Source: Stenocarpella maydis (taxonomy: Eukaryota > Ascomycota > Sordariomycetes > Diaporthales > Diaporthaceae). Taken from it: 64,000 nucleotides of DNA. The stretch lies in the NCBI GenBank assembly GCA_002270565.1, contig NQMI01000165.1, positions 28,810 to 92,809 of the forward strand. The letters are read 5' to 3'. This document shows, one piece after another, positions 44,259 to 55,277 of the stretch; position 1 is the stretch's first letter; each line of letters begins with the position of its first letter. The position numbers were made by a program, and so were the translations under genes. The notes under the pieces are model-generated. The model ran no database searches. It worked only from the letters and a program-made list of their open reading frames with translations, and was not told where the DNA came from.

Positions 44259-45476
44259 CTATGAGTACCACAAAGCATTAGCACAACAGCCACCACCGTC
44301 ATCAATATCAAGACGCGCAACCGCCTTTGCCGAGCTAGCATTTTCATCCAGCTTCCAAACCTCCACAAATCCCGTCGTGTTGTCTGTGAGCAGGGCAAAA
44401 TCGTCCCTGTATGGACTCGTAGTCAGAATGTTCGAAATACCACCGCTTGTGGACGTTGGCACGATGAAGTTCTGCTTTACAATCGCGCCCCACTCATCCA
44501 GCGTGAACACCGAGACATAACCGGTGGTGTTGAGGCTCCTGCCCCGGTTGCTGGTCCAGAGGTACTTGCTGTTAGCCGACAGCATGACCTCGTCCGCCCA
44601 GTAGTGGGCCGGGTCTTGCTGTGCCGAGACCAAGAGCGGATAGACACCGTCCAGGGCCGGGAGGTGGGTCTCCTGGTCGATGGTGTACTGCGCAAGCTGG
44701 CTCGAGCCCTCGAGGATGACATAGAGGTAGCGGCCCCGAGGGTGCACGGCGACATGGCGGGGGTCAGACCCATGTGTGGGCCCCGTCAGGTTCGCCACCT
44801 TTTTGACCTCGCCGGTCGCGTGGTCGACCTCGTGCGTCCAGAGCGTGTTCCCCGTGTCGTCCGCGGAATACAGGTACCGCGAGTCCGGGCTCAAGGCGGC
44901 CCCGTGGACGCCCGAGATGTTGACAAAGTACGTGTAGTTCTGGATGACCGTGTCCAGCGTCCCGCTCTCGTCGACAGAGAACACCGAGCCGCAGCCGGCG
45001 TCTATTCCCTTCCTCGAGGCGAAGAACGTGCCGTAGACGTTGTAGGGTGGGTGCGTGTCGGCCACCACGAAGATTGAGGTCGCAGTGCAGTCGCCACCTG
45101 CGGGGATTGTGGTTTTGTGCTCGATGGCTGTTGCGTTGGTGATTGAGTAGCTGACGAACTTTGGGTGTTGTGCCTCATTGGATTGGCCGTAGGCTGTGGT
45201 ATAGAGATTTCTCTTGTCGTGCTGTGTCTTATTTAGCGATTCCGCTGAAGGAAGGATAACCAAGCACTGAGCGAAGCTTACATCGAAAGCAATCCAGTTG
45301 GCTGCGTATGGCACTGACATGTTGCCCACCAGGCGCATGGTCAACGCCTCATCATCAAACTCGACCGTGTACAGAAACTTGGTACTAAATGTCCCGACAA
45401 TAAGCTCGTGAATGACAGCATTTGCCCCGAGAACGAGACTCAAAATGGCAATAAACAAAGTATACATGGTGTCCAC
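44259..45476 (-). CDS. Carboxy-cis,cis-muconate cyclase-like beta-propeller protein
   Basis: Open over 405 codons from an ATG at 45476. A signal-like leader (MYTLFIAILSLVLGANA) opens it. The rest is a seven-bladed propeller of the fungal 3-carboxymuconate-lactonizing (CMLE)/6-phosphogluconolactonase type, with ISGVHGAALSPDSRYLYSAD, HGSDPRHVAVHPRGRYLYV and SANSKYLWTSNRG as blade repeats. Classical fungal CMLE acts in the protocatechuate branch of aromatic breakdown, but a secreted leader suggests a diverged role. A 54-nt stretch at 45281-45228 starts GTAAGC, ends TAAG after a CTAAA branch-like site, lacks stops, and breaks the blade pattern. It is very likely an in-frame intron, which would make the protein 387 aa. 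The flanking DNA is an AT-rich repeat zone, so this gene stands alone. Confidence 0.82.
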   Translation of the reverse strand: MDTMYTLFIAILSLVLGANAVIHELIVGTFSTKFLYTVEFDDEALTMRLVGNMSVPYAANWIAFDVSFAQCLVILPSAESLNKTQHDKRNLYTTAYGQSNEAQHPKFVSYSITNATAIEHKTTIPAGGDCTATSIFVVADTHPPYNVYGTFFASRKGIDAGCGSVFSVDESGTLDTVIQNYTYFVNISGVHGAALSPDSRYLYSADDTGNTLWTHEVDHATGEVKKVANLTGPTHGSDPRHVAVHPRGRYLYVILEGSSQLAQYTIDQETHLPALDGVYPLLVSAQQDPAHYWADEVMLSANSKYLWTSNRGRSLNTTGYVSVFTLDEWGAIVKQNFIVPTSTSGGISNILTTSPYRDDFALLTDNTTGFVEVWKLDENASSAKAVARLDIDDGGGCCANALWYS

Positions 45477-46330
45477 GAAGCGTTAAAGCGCAGGCACATC
45501 AGAGTCTAGGGCCACGCGTTGTTGAAGTCAGATTTACAGACCTACTATCAATTGCCGCAGGCCTTTATATAAGTCGAGAATCTTCCACCTCGTGGTGATC
45601 CTCACCGTAAATTGCTAGGGTATTCCGCGTCCCTGGTGGGCCTTTCGAAGAAGGTCCTGAGTCGGAGGAGAGGGGTAGGTAGCAGCTGACTCTGTATCTG
45701 GCAAGGGGGGTGGCTATTCGGATATACCTGCATACTGCGAAAAGCGGTTTGTGCCGCATATTATTGCAATGAACGGTTCATATTTAGCTATGCATACTAC
45801 CTGGCAAAACGTACAGAGGGCGCAAAGAGTGCAATTTCTATTTGTATTTGATATTACCGAGAAAAACTATCTACATAAAGCGTCGCTGGCACGCCCTTAA
45901 CAAGGCGCTGCTATGAGTGACTGCAAGTGGGTCCAAGTGACTTGCAGTGACGCCACTTGCAGCCCTCCACTTCACCAGTCTCTAGCATGATTCATTATCC
46001 TTGACAGCATCCTTGACCCCACAAACTCCTGACCAATCCCTTCCATGCAGGAACCGTCTCGGCAAAAGCTTGTCTTCCCCCTTGGCACCTGCTCGGGATC
46101 AGCGCAACTACCAACCGATGACGGAGGAGGTAGGGCGGTACTGTTACGGGGCTATATGGGGGAATATTACTAAACACCTTATACTTGAAATATCCCTACT
46201 TAAAATTTTAGTATATTTTTTTATATAAACACGTTTTTAAGATCTCTTTTTGAAAATTTCTTTAAAAAATATAAAAGATCTTTTTTATTATAAGGTTCCT
46301 TAAAGTTGCTTTACTTAAATAGCTTCTTAC
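45477..46330. other. AT-rich spacer before the minisatellite
   Basis: It includes a CMLE promoter portion and, from 46150, strongly AT-rich RIP-like sequence. No supported gene. Confidence 0.5.
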
Positions 46331-46498
46331 GGTATGCCTTCCCGTGGCATGCATTCCCGTGGCAATGCGGCATGCCTTCCCATGGCATGCGTTCCCGTGG
46401 CATGCGTTCCCGTGGCATACCTTCCCGTAGTATGCGTCCCCGTGGCATACCTTCCCGTAGTATGCCTTCCCATGGTATGCCTTCTTATGGTATGGTAT
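46331..46498 (+). repeat. 15-bp minisatellite with palindromic core
   Basis: About eleven imperfect copies of a unit close to CCTTCCCGTGGCATG, differing mainly by C/T and G/A transitions. Units contain or nearly contain CCATGG and GCATGC palindromes. One frame gives a Gly-Met-X-Ser-Arg pentapeptide repeat, but the AT-rich setting argues against coding. Confidence 0.9.
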
Positions 46499-46944
46499 AC
46501 CTTTATAATAAGCCTTTATTATATGCCTCTCAGAGGAAGGAGTAATTGTATATATAAAGGCTTTATCTTATATCTATACTTGCTCTATAGAGGAAATAGT
46601 AGTATTATAGGCATAGGAGTTGGGGTTATACTGGTTGGTGACGACTAAGCAGGAGCTTACCTAGGTAGTCATCATACTGCTGCAGTCATATATTACAGTC
46701 AGTACACTACAGTTGCCCTACTGGCTGGTAGTCGCCCACTGGTATTGCGATAATCTTTGTAATTCTTTCTAATAAAAATAATCACTTATAATATAAATCA
46801 GGTATTATATTTACATGAAGGGTTAGGGCTTCCTAATATTTTACTTAAATTTATCATAGGCTGTTGAAAAGTGTGAGTTTGTGTGGGAAGGGCGGGCGGA
46901 AGGGGGGGGGGGCGGAGTCCTGGGCGACGGTTTTATTTTTCGTC
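46499..46944. other. AT-rich spacer
   Basis: No supported gene. A G9 run lies near 46902-46910. Confidence 0.5.
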
Positions 46945-47091
46945 TGCCTGAACTACGCGTTTAACTTTCAGGACCCAATCCGTTCCTATGGCGATTCGAA
47001 TCAAACATTCCTACGCGAGAAAAATAAAAAGCACGACCTAGAGGGCCTTTTTCAGAAGGGGGTTCCGGGTGGGTTCAAGCTCTTCGAGTGA
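46945..47091 (+). pseudogene. C-terminal tail of an FAD-linked oxidoreductase (relic)
   Basis: The last 48 codons before a TGA match the C-terminus of fungal PCMH-type FAD oxidoreductases (berberine-bridge-like): a LNYA element, QDPIRSYG, a Lys/Glu-rich helix, DLEGLFQKGVPGGFKLF and the stop. Nothing upstream continues the protein, since the preceding 100 bp are low-complexity and AT-rich. It lies 225 bp from the end of the PKS relic and probably belonged to the same secondary-metabolite locus. Confidence 0.6.
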
Positions 47092-47316
47092 AGCCAGTCT
47101 GTAAGCTGGCCTGAATTCACAGAGTTTACAATATAAGAACGAGTTCGGGAGTTGGCATGGGTCGGCTAATCATTGGAGGAGAAATGTTGCTGACCGAATT
47201 AGTATTGCTCAGCACTGTGATGGTGCTTTGAATAATTGCTTAGCTACACGTATTCTTAGCTAGGTCTATGTACACTGAGAATTGCCTCCATTAAGTCAGG
47301 AACCCTGACTCAGTTG

Positions 47317-50300
47317 TCAAAAAGAACTCTGTAATGTTGCTTGACGGCTGAGGTCTTGCAGGGACATGTTGCCAGGAACATTGAAGATCTGCATATCTGC
47401 CCCGAGTTTCTGTTTTATCCAGTTCTTCAGATCGATTGAGACCAGGGAGTCAATTCCGTAGGCGTGGGCTGGTTTGGACATGTCTATATCATCTAGGCTA
47501 ATGCCAAGCAGCTTGCCAACTTTAGATTTAAACCATCCATACACAAGATCGATAGCTTCCTCATCTGACGTAGTCCTTTGTAGAGCATAGGCGTAATCAA
47601 ACTCCCCAAGACTTGGCGCTGTGCTTTCTCTGAGGGACTTGGCCTTCCTGTCCATCGCGAAAAGGTGGCTGAAGAGCGGCCGGAGGATCGAGTGATGCAG
47701 GTGAGCGCCCTTCGCCAAAACAGCCGATGGGGACTCGATGCCGACGACTATCTGAGCCTGTTCGTGGGATAGGACCGGCAGAGATGGGTTGCAGTAGTGG
47801 TCCATTAACGCCAGGAGCTCATCCATGCGGATGTCGATGAGATGTCTGATCCGCCGCATTCCAGCTAGGAGGGCCTCGTCCTCCGCGACGATTCCTTGAT
47901 CCACCATCAGTCCGAGATCGATGCTGACGGCCTTCTGGCCAATGGAAATACGGTGGTGTGCGAGCGCATCTTTGAACGTATTCCTCACGCTGTAGTTCGC
48001 TTGCGATCGATTTCCGAAGAGTCCATTGACCGAAGATAGCAGGACAAAAAAGTCTAGACCCGCTGGCAGAGCAACATGAAGGTTCCAAGACGTAGTGGCC
48101 TTAGCCGCAATGCTGGTACTCCAATCATCCAGTGTCATGTTCTCCCAGAAGTTGTCTCTCAGGGCGACCGCGGCCTGAATACAACCGCGTATCGGTGGCA
48201 TAGCCTGAGTTAGCTCGGCGAGACACTTTTCAAGTGCGTTAAGGTTGCTTATACCCACTGGCGGAGTAGCAACCGAAACGCCAAGGTCTATCAATGACCT
48301 TAGGATGGAATGAGCCTCTTGTGTTCTGGGGCCAGAACGTAAAAGAACAATGAGATGCCGAGCGCCGCGGTGAGCCATCCACTGAAGAATGCCACGGCCG
48401 AGGCCTCCGAAGCCTCCGGCGACAACGTAAGAGCAATCTGGCGCGAATCTGTTTTCTTCTCTCCTGATGAGGTTCGCCTGCACGGTGTTAGCACCTCAGG
48501 GATACTAGCATGAACCTGGGTATGGATGTGACGACTTACTTCCGTTATGACATCGTCTTTCCTTAGTTGAATGACGCATTTACTTCCTCCTTGACAATTT
48601 CGCAAGTGACTGAAAGCATTCATGACATCGACAGGATGGAACACCAGAGCCGTTGTTGGGAGCCGTAAATGGTAAGCGAAAGCCGCCATAACAGCTTTTT
48701 GGAACATGTCATACACCAGATCAGGTTTTCGTCGGAGCAGATCAACCATGTTAACTGATGAGCATGTGACATTCGAAAGACGGATTGCGAATTACTTTCC
48801 GGGCTCGTCTTGTGTGAAATTGCCGGAGGTATCGATGACTCTCGCAAAGGTTGCGAGACATTGGCCCAAGTCAATCCGTAGGTTTTTCACAGTGCCTAGG
48901 ACGACATCGACTCCACATCCTCGACTACGCTGCATGATCTTAGCAAGGAGGTCATCTGCGTCTGCCAGGAATACACCTGCAGCTGTAACTCCCCATGCGT
49001 TTTCCAGGTCCTGACCCTCCCCCCTGAAGCTGTGACGAGGAGAGGATTGGCACCTAATTTTCGAGCCAGCTGTACAGCCAGCTGGCCTATGCAGTCATGA
49101 TCTTGATATATCACGACAGTGTCTCCGGGAATCAGCCGCGCTATGTTTGTGAAGGCATGATAGGCTATCCAAAGCGACGTCGGGAGGGAGGCCGACTCAA
49201 CAAAGTCCATTGTCGAAGGAACGCGGGCAAGAGACTGAGAATTGACCTTCATCATAGCTTGAACGGTCGATGGCGAAATACCGAACACACGATCTCCTGG
49301 ACAGAATTCTGAGCCGGTACCTGCTTCAATAACAATGCCTGAGAAGTCCATGCCTAGTTGGGAGTCGTCAAGCCAACCCATGGCGCCTTCGTAGTCTCTG
49401 CGATTGAAGCCAATTGAGTGTGTCTGGACCAATACTTCGCCTTCCTTGAGTGAATTGAAATTTGTCTGTTCCTCGTCGGACTCTCTCCATTCTAACGTGT
49501 CGAATTGACCCGGTGCTCGTGTATGTAGGCCCAGATGTCTGTCACCACCGACCATACACGGTTGAGTTTGCCGGCTGGAATCGGAATCTGCGATCAATTT
49601 ATTCATCCGTTTGTTCCCGGCGATCCGAGAAACATGACACAGGCCATGAGATGAAAACACATTCTCAACATTCTCAGGGTGTTGCGCGACCGTCAAAGCC
49701 ATGTTTCTTGCCGTCAAATCCACCTCATCAGACGATTGATCGCCTTTGTCGAGCGCCAGAGTCGCAAACTTCTTGGACGAATCTTCAGACATCAAAGCAC
49801 GACTGGGACCGTCAACAAGGCGCTTGTGTGGGTTACTCTGACCTGAATCACGAGTAACCCACACAATCTTAGGGCAGCGGAGCAAGCCAGGCCTAAGGAA
49901 TTCGTAGCTAGCTGCTGAAATACCGCGGAGAAAAGTCGAATCTACTTCGAGCAAAAACACCACAACGGTATCCGCAGTAATAAAGACCTCCCCAAGTTGA
50001 GGCAGAGTGATAGCTTCGCATGTGCCTTTATCCGATATAACGATTATGCAGTTCGCAATCTCCTGTTGTGGCGCCGAGGCTGCGTCAACGACCAGTTTCA
50101 GGTCGAGGCATGGTGGCTTTGCGACCACACATGTACTGAAAATGATGCTGGTATCAACATCGTGGCCCCCGGAAATGGCCGCATCAAGGCCGGAGAAGCC
50201 AGCTGATTTGAGCTGAATGTTCCACTGATCTTGTGAAAGCCAAGGGCTGAGCATAGATCGCTTTTCATGAAGCAGAGGATCCCACCAATCGTTCAGGAGG

Positions 50301-51585
50301 CCAAATATGAATTCCATACGAAGTGAATCTGGGTTGGTTGTTTCGAGAAGTAGTAGCCGTCCTTCAGGCTTGAGGAGACATCGTGCATTAGACAAGGACA
50401 CATGCAGACCCTTCGTAGCGTGCATCACATGTGACGCTATGATGAGATCGTATGATCCTGGCTCAAAGCCCTGAATGAGAGGGTCCTTTGTAATATCGAA
50501 AACACGGAAGTCCATGATGGGAGGATAATTCTCGAATTTAGGATGAGCCGAGGCAAAGAAAATGGGTGAGACGTCGGTATAATGATATGAATCACACTTG
50601 AAAGCGTCTATTTAATGTATTGGCGTAGTGAAGGTCTTTGTAAGGTGGGATACATCGTTTTCGCCGAGAGAGAGTGACCTACCACCTTCACAAAGCTGGT
50701 CAAGTAACCTCAGCGTTACAGCTCCAGTGCCGGCTCCCACTTCCAGAATCTTCATGGACGGATTTTCGTGGGATACTGAATCCAAGAGCTGCCCCAATGG
50801 GTACATGCTGTGGTCGTTTCCAAGAATCTCGTTGTAGTATCGATAAAGCAATCCTTTTTCAAACAGGAGTTCAAGAGGGTCACTTCCAAGGAAATAATGT
50901 TGAATAGCTGGCGGTCGATCATCACAAAAAGCTTCCCCTCCGCGTCATTGACTTCAATGTCAGAAAGTGCTCCCGAAACTCGATATCTCGTTGAAGGCGC
51001 TGGAGAATGCCGTCTTCGATCGTTGCATGTGTTTCTCCTTTCTGCAGAATTTCGACTTGGTACTTTATCTAGTCCACATTATGACTCTGAATGTGAACCG
51101 GAAATTATGCCCGCATAGGCTTCCCGTTGAGCCAGCGTATCTTTTATGAAGTACACCAGAGCAGTCTCTTTTTTCCTATGCAAGGCTTCGGCACCTCCAA
51201 GCTCTCTCGGCCTGTTTCTTGAACAGTAAGTACGCATTTGGGCAGCAGTCATCAAACGCGCGTGAGGCTTGGTCACAGTTTGGTGACAAAGGGGTCGAAC
51301 AATATGGTCACTCGCCGAGGGCATCGAGTCTACGCTGCCGATGAAGGTTGTTTCGAGGTCATTCAAGACGATCAATGGATCATCAGCTTACTTCCCAGAA
51401 ACGACAATGTCTCCGACAGCTCCTCGATATCCTCTCAACCGGAAGTTGCCAGCCACTTCAACTTTTCCGTTTCTGATTTCTGGAGTGTGCTGGATCCAAA
51501 TAGTGCCAATGTGGGTGGGCATCATTGCTTGTAGTGGCTCGTGTCTTTGTTGATGTGAAATTGCGGGAACGAGGAGCTGAGCCAA
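47317..51585 (-). pseudogene. Truncated highly reducing polyketide synthase (DH end-MT-ER-KR-ACP)
   Basis: Reading from 51585 down, I see part of a dehydratase-like region, then a methyltransferase (KILEVGAGTGAVT, then FDITKDP and DLIIASHVMHAT). An enoyl reductase follows (FNRRDYEGAMG, DFSGIVIEAG, PGDRVFG, then a dinucleotide-binding stretch). A ketoreductase comes next (SYVVAGGFGGLGRGILQWMA, FVLLSSVNGLFGNRSQANY). An acyl-carrier domain holds the phosphopantetheine serine in AYGIDSLVSIDLKNW and ends near 47317. A splice-like intron at about 48484-48546 is intact. The ketosynthase and acyltransferase are absent, the first region has in-frame stops (about 51391 and about 48807, the latter TAA in place of a sense codon), and a frame break lies in the G6 run near 49018-49023. 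This is a dead remnant of a highly reducing PKS; the product cannot be inferred. Confidence 0.85.
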
Positions 51586-51639
51586 GCCGTATCAGTGACC
51601 CAAGCACAAAAAAAAAAGACAAAAGAAAAATGGAACAAT

Positions 51640-52484
51640 CATTAGCTCTCCTGTTGGGCATTATTCTCCAACTAAACAGAGACACTTTCCAGGTCCCAAC
51701 GAACATTGAAGTCACGTTGTTTAGCTGGGATACATTCCAGTTGGTCCGTGGGCCAGATTCCAATTGTGGTCGGTCAGCCTACTATGACATACTTCATCCA
51801 TTAGATTCCCTGGACACTGTACGTGACCTAGACATCCACACACATAAGCGCAAAGTCTGGGACCAAGCTTTGAGCATCCGATGTGAGTGAATTTACATCC
51901 CCCTCCAGGTCTAGGTTCTGGCATATAATAAGACCTGTAGAAGCCTACGAGACTGACAGCACACACAAGCCCTCGAGAAGGCTGAGCCTCTTATTTATGG
52001 GCATACGGATGAACTCATTGACCAGCTCACAAAGCACTAAGGACAGTCTCTGAACATTTGCCAGTGGCTTGAATACTACACATTTGATGCCATGGGAAAG
52101 TTTGGCCTATCAGTTGATTTCAACAACCTGTCAGGCAAAGAGCATCCGATAAAGAAGATATATCACATTGCGCATCGGCGTATGGGCCCCCTTGCTGCAG
52201 CGCCATGGGTGAAGCATCTTCTGATGGGAATACCCTTCATCGAGCGGATGAAATACTACCGAATATTCTTCGGTTGGACGCATGTGGAGTTAAACAAAAA
52301 CATCGAGTTTCGCATTACCTTCACTCTTCACCATCCACTCCAGCTCCATTATCCCAGCCCATCGATTAGTGTGTGCTGTCTTGAAGTTCACACGTGGGGG
52401 AACGACCTGCCCCAGCGGGGAGTCGGAGCAGTCAACACTTATTACCTATGTTTATACGTAACTCATTGGTTCAGATCAAAGTGA
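51640..52484 (+). pseudogene. Front half of a cytochrome P450 (relic)
   Basis: Plus-strand fragments match fungal P450 B- to F-helix sequence: LFSWDTFQLVRGPDS, AYYDILHP, RDLDIHTHKRKVWDQALS, an apparent phase-1 intron (donor GTGAGT at 51891, acceptor near 51978), a continuation LEKAEPLIYGHTDELIDQL, then an in-frame TAA where a Gln codon would fit. After that come LEYYTFDAMGKFGLSVDF and WVKHLLMGIPFIERMKYY. The N-terminal anchor, I-helix, ExxR and haem regions are all missing. It lies head-to-head with the truncated PKS, consistent with loss of the middle of a metabolite cluster. Confidence 0.72.
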
Positions 52485-52519
52485 CTTCAGGAAGTTTTTG
52501 ACCGGGTCCCTTCAAACAT

Positions 52520-53760
52520 TCACGGCCCAACAACTCTGTGTTTTGGATCGTCGTCGTTACCTAGTCCCCTCGATGATTTTCGGAAAACCATTGGGGTGAG
52601 AAGTCCGTCCAGCTGTACAATAACGTCTCCGGCCGCCATATCCAGAGGTCCGGTGCCGATAAAACCAGTGGAAAGAACGAAGAGGCACCGATGGTCCCTC
52701 GAAAAACCGTTGACCAGGTCCGTCCAGTATTCGCGAGCCACTTGGTTCTGCATGAAAATTCGACTAGGGTTTCTGGGCTGGCCATATTGGTGATCGCACC
52801 TAGGAGGCTTCGGCCTACTCCTGCATTTGGCTTCGTAATCCCTCAGGTATTCCTACAGATAATCAGAAGAATTCCAATCCTCGAGTTTCTTCAAAATGGA
52901 TATCGACCGCGATGAATCCATACGGGGATTCAATAGTTTATAACCACTGTCCCTCGGAGAGATCCTGGATGAAAGTAGCAACCAACTTGTGGCAAATTCC
53001 ACAGAAAGTGACAAAACCGTCCTCGGAAGGTTCGAGATAGCGTTGCCTCGGATACTAAGTCCGGTTGGTCAATACCGTCAGGATCTTCGCCCTGAGGACG
53101 GCAAAGATGAAATGTTCAGCGCTCTTGTCCTCGTAGCCCGGGTGCGGTGATCTCGGCACGCCATGGAGAATCACTTGCACCCAACGGTAGATTGCTTCGA
53201 CGGACACGCTTACCTCGGAGTATGTGCCCTCTTTCATTGCCATGGAGGTTGATAGGCTCAAGTCCAATCTGGAAAACGACCTTTCCCACACAAAGACCTT
53301 GCAGCAAGAGCTCGTCATCTACAATTGATAGCAAGCTTCGCTTCAGCTTGACACATGCTTTCTCTTTATCTGTGGGCCTTGGCGGCAGCATATGCGAGGT
53401 TATCACGAGTCCTTTTGAAGCTTTGTTGTCGGAAATAGTCCATAGCAGCGTCCGATTCGGCCGTGCTGGGACCCAGCCACACGTAGACGGTGCGCGCCCA
53501 GCTGTATATCTCTCCCACGAAGCCGATTTGGCGCTCCTTCTCGGCAGTATTTTCCTGGTTGGTGCAAATGGCGTCAGCCTACATGGACACGGACCCGTAA
53601 TGCTTCCGGATGTTGACCAAGGCCATGTGGAAATTCGGTTTAATGGTGATTTTCTAGAGGACCGGCCCCAGGCGCCTCGCACGATATTGTCCGTTTCGGT
53701 GTCGTCGGGCCCTATGCATACGACAACGCGTTGAAGACGTGCGATTTGCCCAGACCAACA
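52520..53760 (-). pseudogene. HET-domain (heterokaryon incompatibility-type) protein, decayed
   Basis: On the minus strand the start region reads FNALSYA then a TAG where HET proteins have Trp (YAWG). Downstream another TAG precedes ADAICTNQENTAEKERQIGF and EIYSWARTVYVWLGPS, the second HET-domain block. The last part (RCLFVLSTGFIGTGPLDMAAGDVIVQLDGLLTPMV) is the usual HET C-terminal signature. Both TAG codons fit TGG-to-TAG change, the expected RIP product. HET proteins trigger cell death on fusion of unlike strains; this copy is inactive. Confidence 0.75.
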
Positions 53761-54356
53761 ATGCGGAAATGGCAGCGCAAAGGCGAGTCATGGCCTGTCG
53801 TAACGTCGGGTGGGTGGGATGTCGAGAAGCCAGATTTGGCTGGCGTCTTGAGCAAGAGGGAGACGCAAACAGAGGTCTCCGACCGTGATGGGGTGTTGCG
53901 CTTGGCTTGTTGGTGTGGAAGAAGCTACCCAAATTGAAAGGGGGTGTCGAGGCTGGCAGGAGAACTGGGCCTAGAATTAGGTCCTGGCCTGAGTGCAGTT
54001 CCGGGCCCGCCACGTCCATGTTTGCTCTGAAGGAAATAGGTCAAGTCGTAACGGTACTGTACCGTTTTCGTGTCTACAAAGGGGAAAGAGATAAACCGTT
54101 CGAGTTTAGGATGACTCCAGGGTTTATTTTTTGGGGGACCTCCGGAGGCCTCTTAGGCTCCCTCGCAAACCGGAGCCTCAAGGGATTATAGACACATGTT
54201 GTGTGACCATGACTGCATTCTGCTAGTAAATCTACCACATCACTGTCAACGATTTCCGAGTTCCGGCTACGACCCTACAGAAAGAGCAATACTGCTAAGG
54301 AAGATAACTATGTACATCGAAGAACCCAATGTGCAGCCACTTTGCTGCTAGTCTAT
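53761..54356. other. Spacer between HET relic and LPMO
   Basis: No supported gene, though short remnants upstream of the HET domain may extend to about 54000. Confidence 0.45.
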
Positions 54357-55277
54357 CTAACCAGTCCAGAGCTTCGGTCCGGGGATGGTATAGCTTGTGA
54401 TGGTGGTGTAGGGGTTGAACAGAATGCCAGGATCGGTGGCCTTGTACAGGTTCACACCGAGGGTGCCTCCCGACGGAACCGCAGTCCCAGAGCCCGTCAC
54501 CTGCAGGTTGATGCAGAAGGGGTACGCCTGTGCCCCGTTGGCAGAACCCGCGCCGTGGGCAGCAATAGTCTCGTGGCGGAAGACGTACGTGCCGGCCTTT
54601 AGCGTCTTGGGCACGGTGACGGTCCACGTGTTGTTGTTGTTGATCATCTCCTGTGCAGCCCAGACCTGAGTTTTGTAGTTGATTCCGGCCTCGTCAATCT
54701 TGGTCCAGAGGAGCTTGGACTTGTCGATAGACGACGGAGAGCCACTGTAGGGCGCGATGTAGGTCAGCATGGGACCCAGCCCGTGGGGCCACGTGGTCCA
54801 CTGGAACTGGATGGTGCCGCCGGCGCTGACGGTGCCGGCGATGCTTCCTGGGGCGGCATTTATGTGACAGTTGATGTCTTGTGTTCCGAACTTGTTGGGC
54901 TCTACGAAGCCGAGGTCCAGAGCCTCCTCGTACCTGGGATCGTCAGCAAGCCTCAAGCCTGACAGGGTAGAAGAGTTATAAAATTCTCACCATCCGGCAA
55001 TGGCAGGGAGAGTACCACCATTCTTGACGAGATAGTAATAGTCCACTAGAAAAGGATTATTCGTTTAGTTGCTACTGTGTAAACAGGCAGGCGAGCCAGT
55101 GAAGAGAGTACAAGACAGCCTCGAAATATTGGACGAAATTTGGCGAGTGTCAAAAAACCTACAAATATAGCCCTGGTTGTATTTTCCATCCGTAATAAAT
55201 CCTGACACAAGTCCATGGGCAAGAACAGTAGTGGCGAGACTGCACACGGCGGCAGCGATCAACTTGACTGACGGCAT
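54357..55277 (-). CDS. AA9 lytic polysaccharide monooxygenase with an unusual copper site
   Basis: Exons 55277-55163, 55045-54991 and 54933-54357 (GT-AG introns of 117 and 57 nt) give 248 aa. The signal peptide (MPSVKLIAAAVCSLATTVLA) would be cut to leave an N-terminal His (HGLVSGF), the first copper ligand of AA9 enzymes. Other AA9 marks are INCHINAAPG, a RHETIAAHGAG stretch, and AYPFCINLQV with the axial-Tyr region and the conserved Cys pair (INC/PFC). AA9 LPMOs oxidatively cleave cellulose or other beta-glucans outside the cell. The usual second ligand motif HxGP is altered: the sequence is WPHGLGPM, so the His sits one residue early, and the two Cys of the usual YxAPC...C loop are absent. 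It has no binding module. The frame is intact despite lying among relics. Confidence 0.88.
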
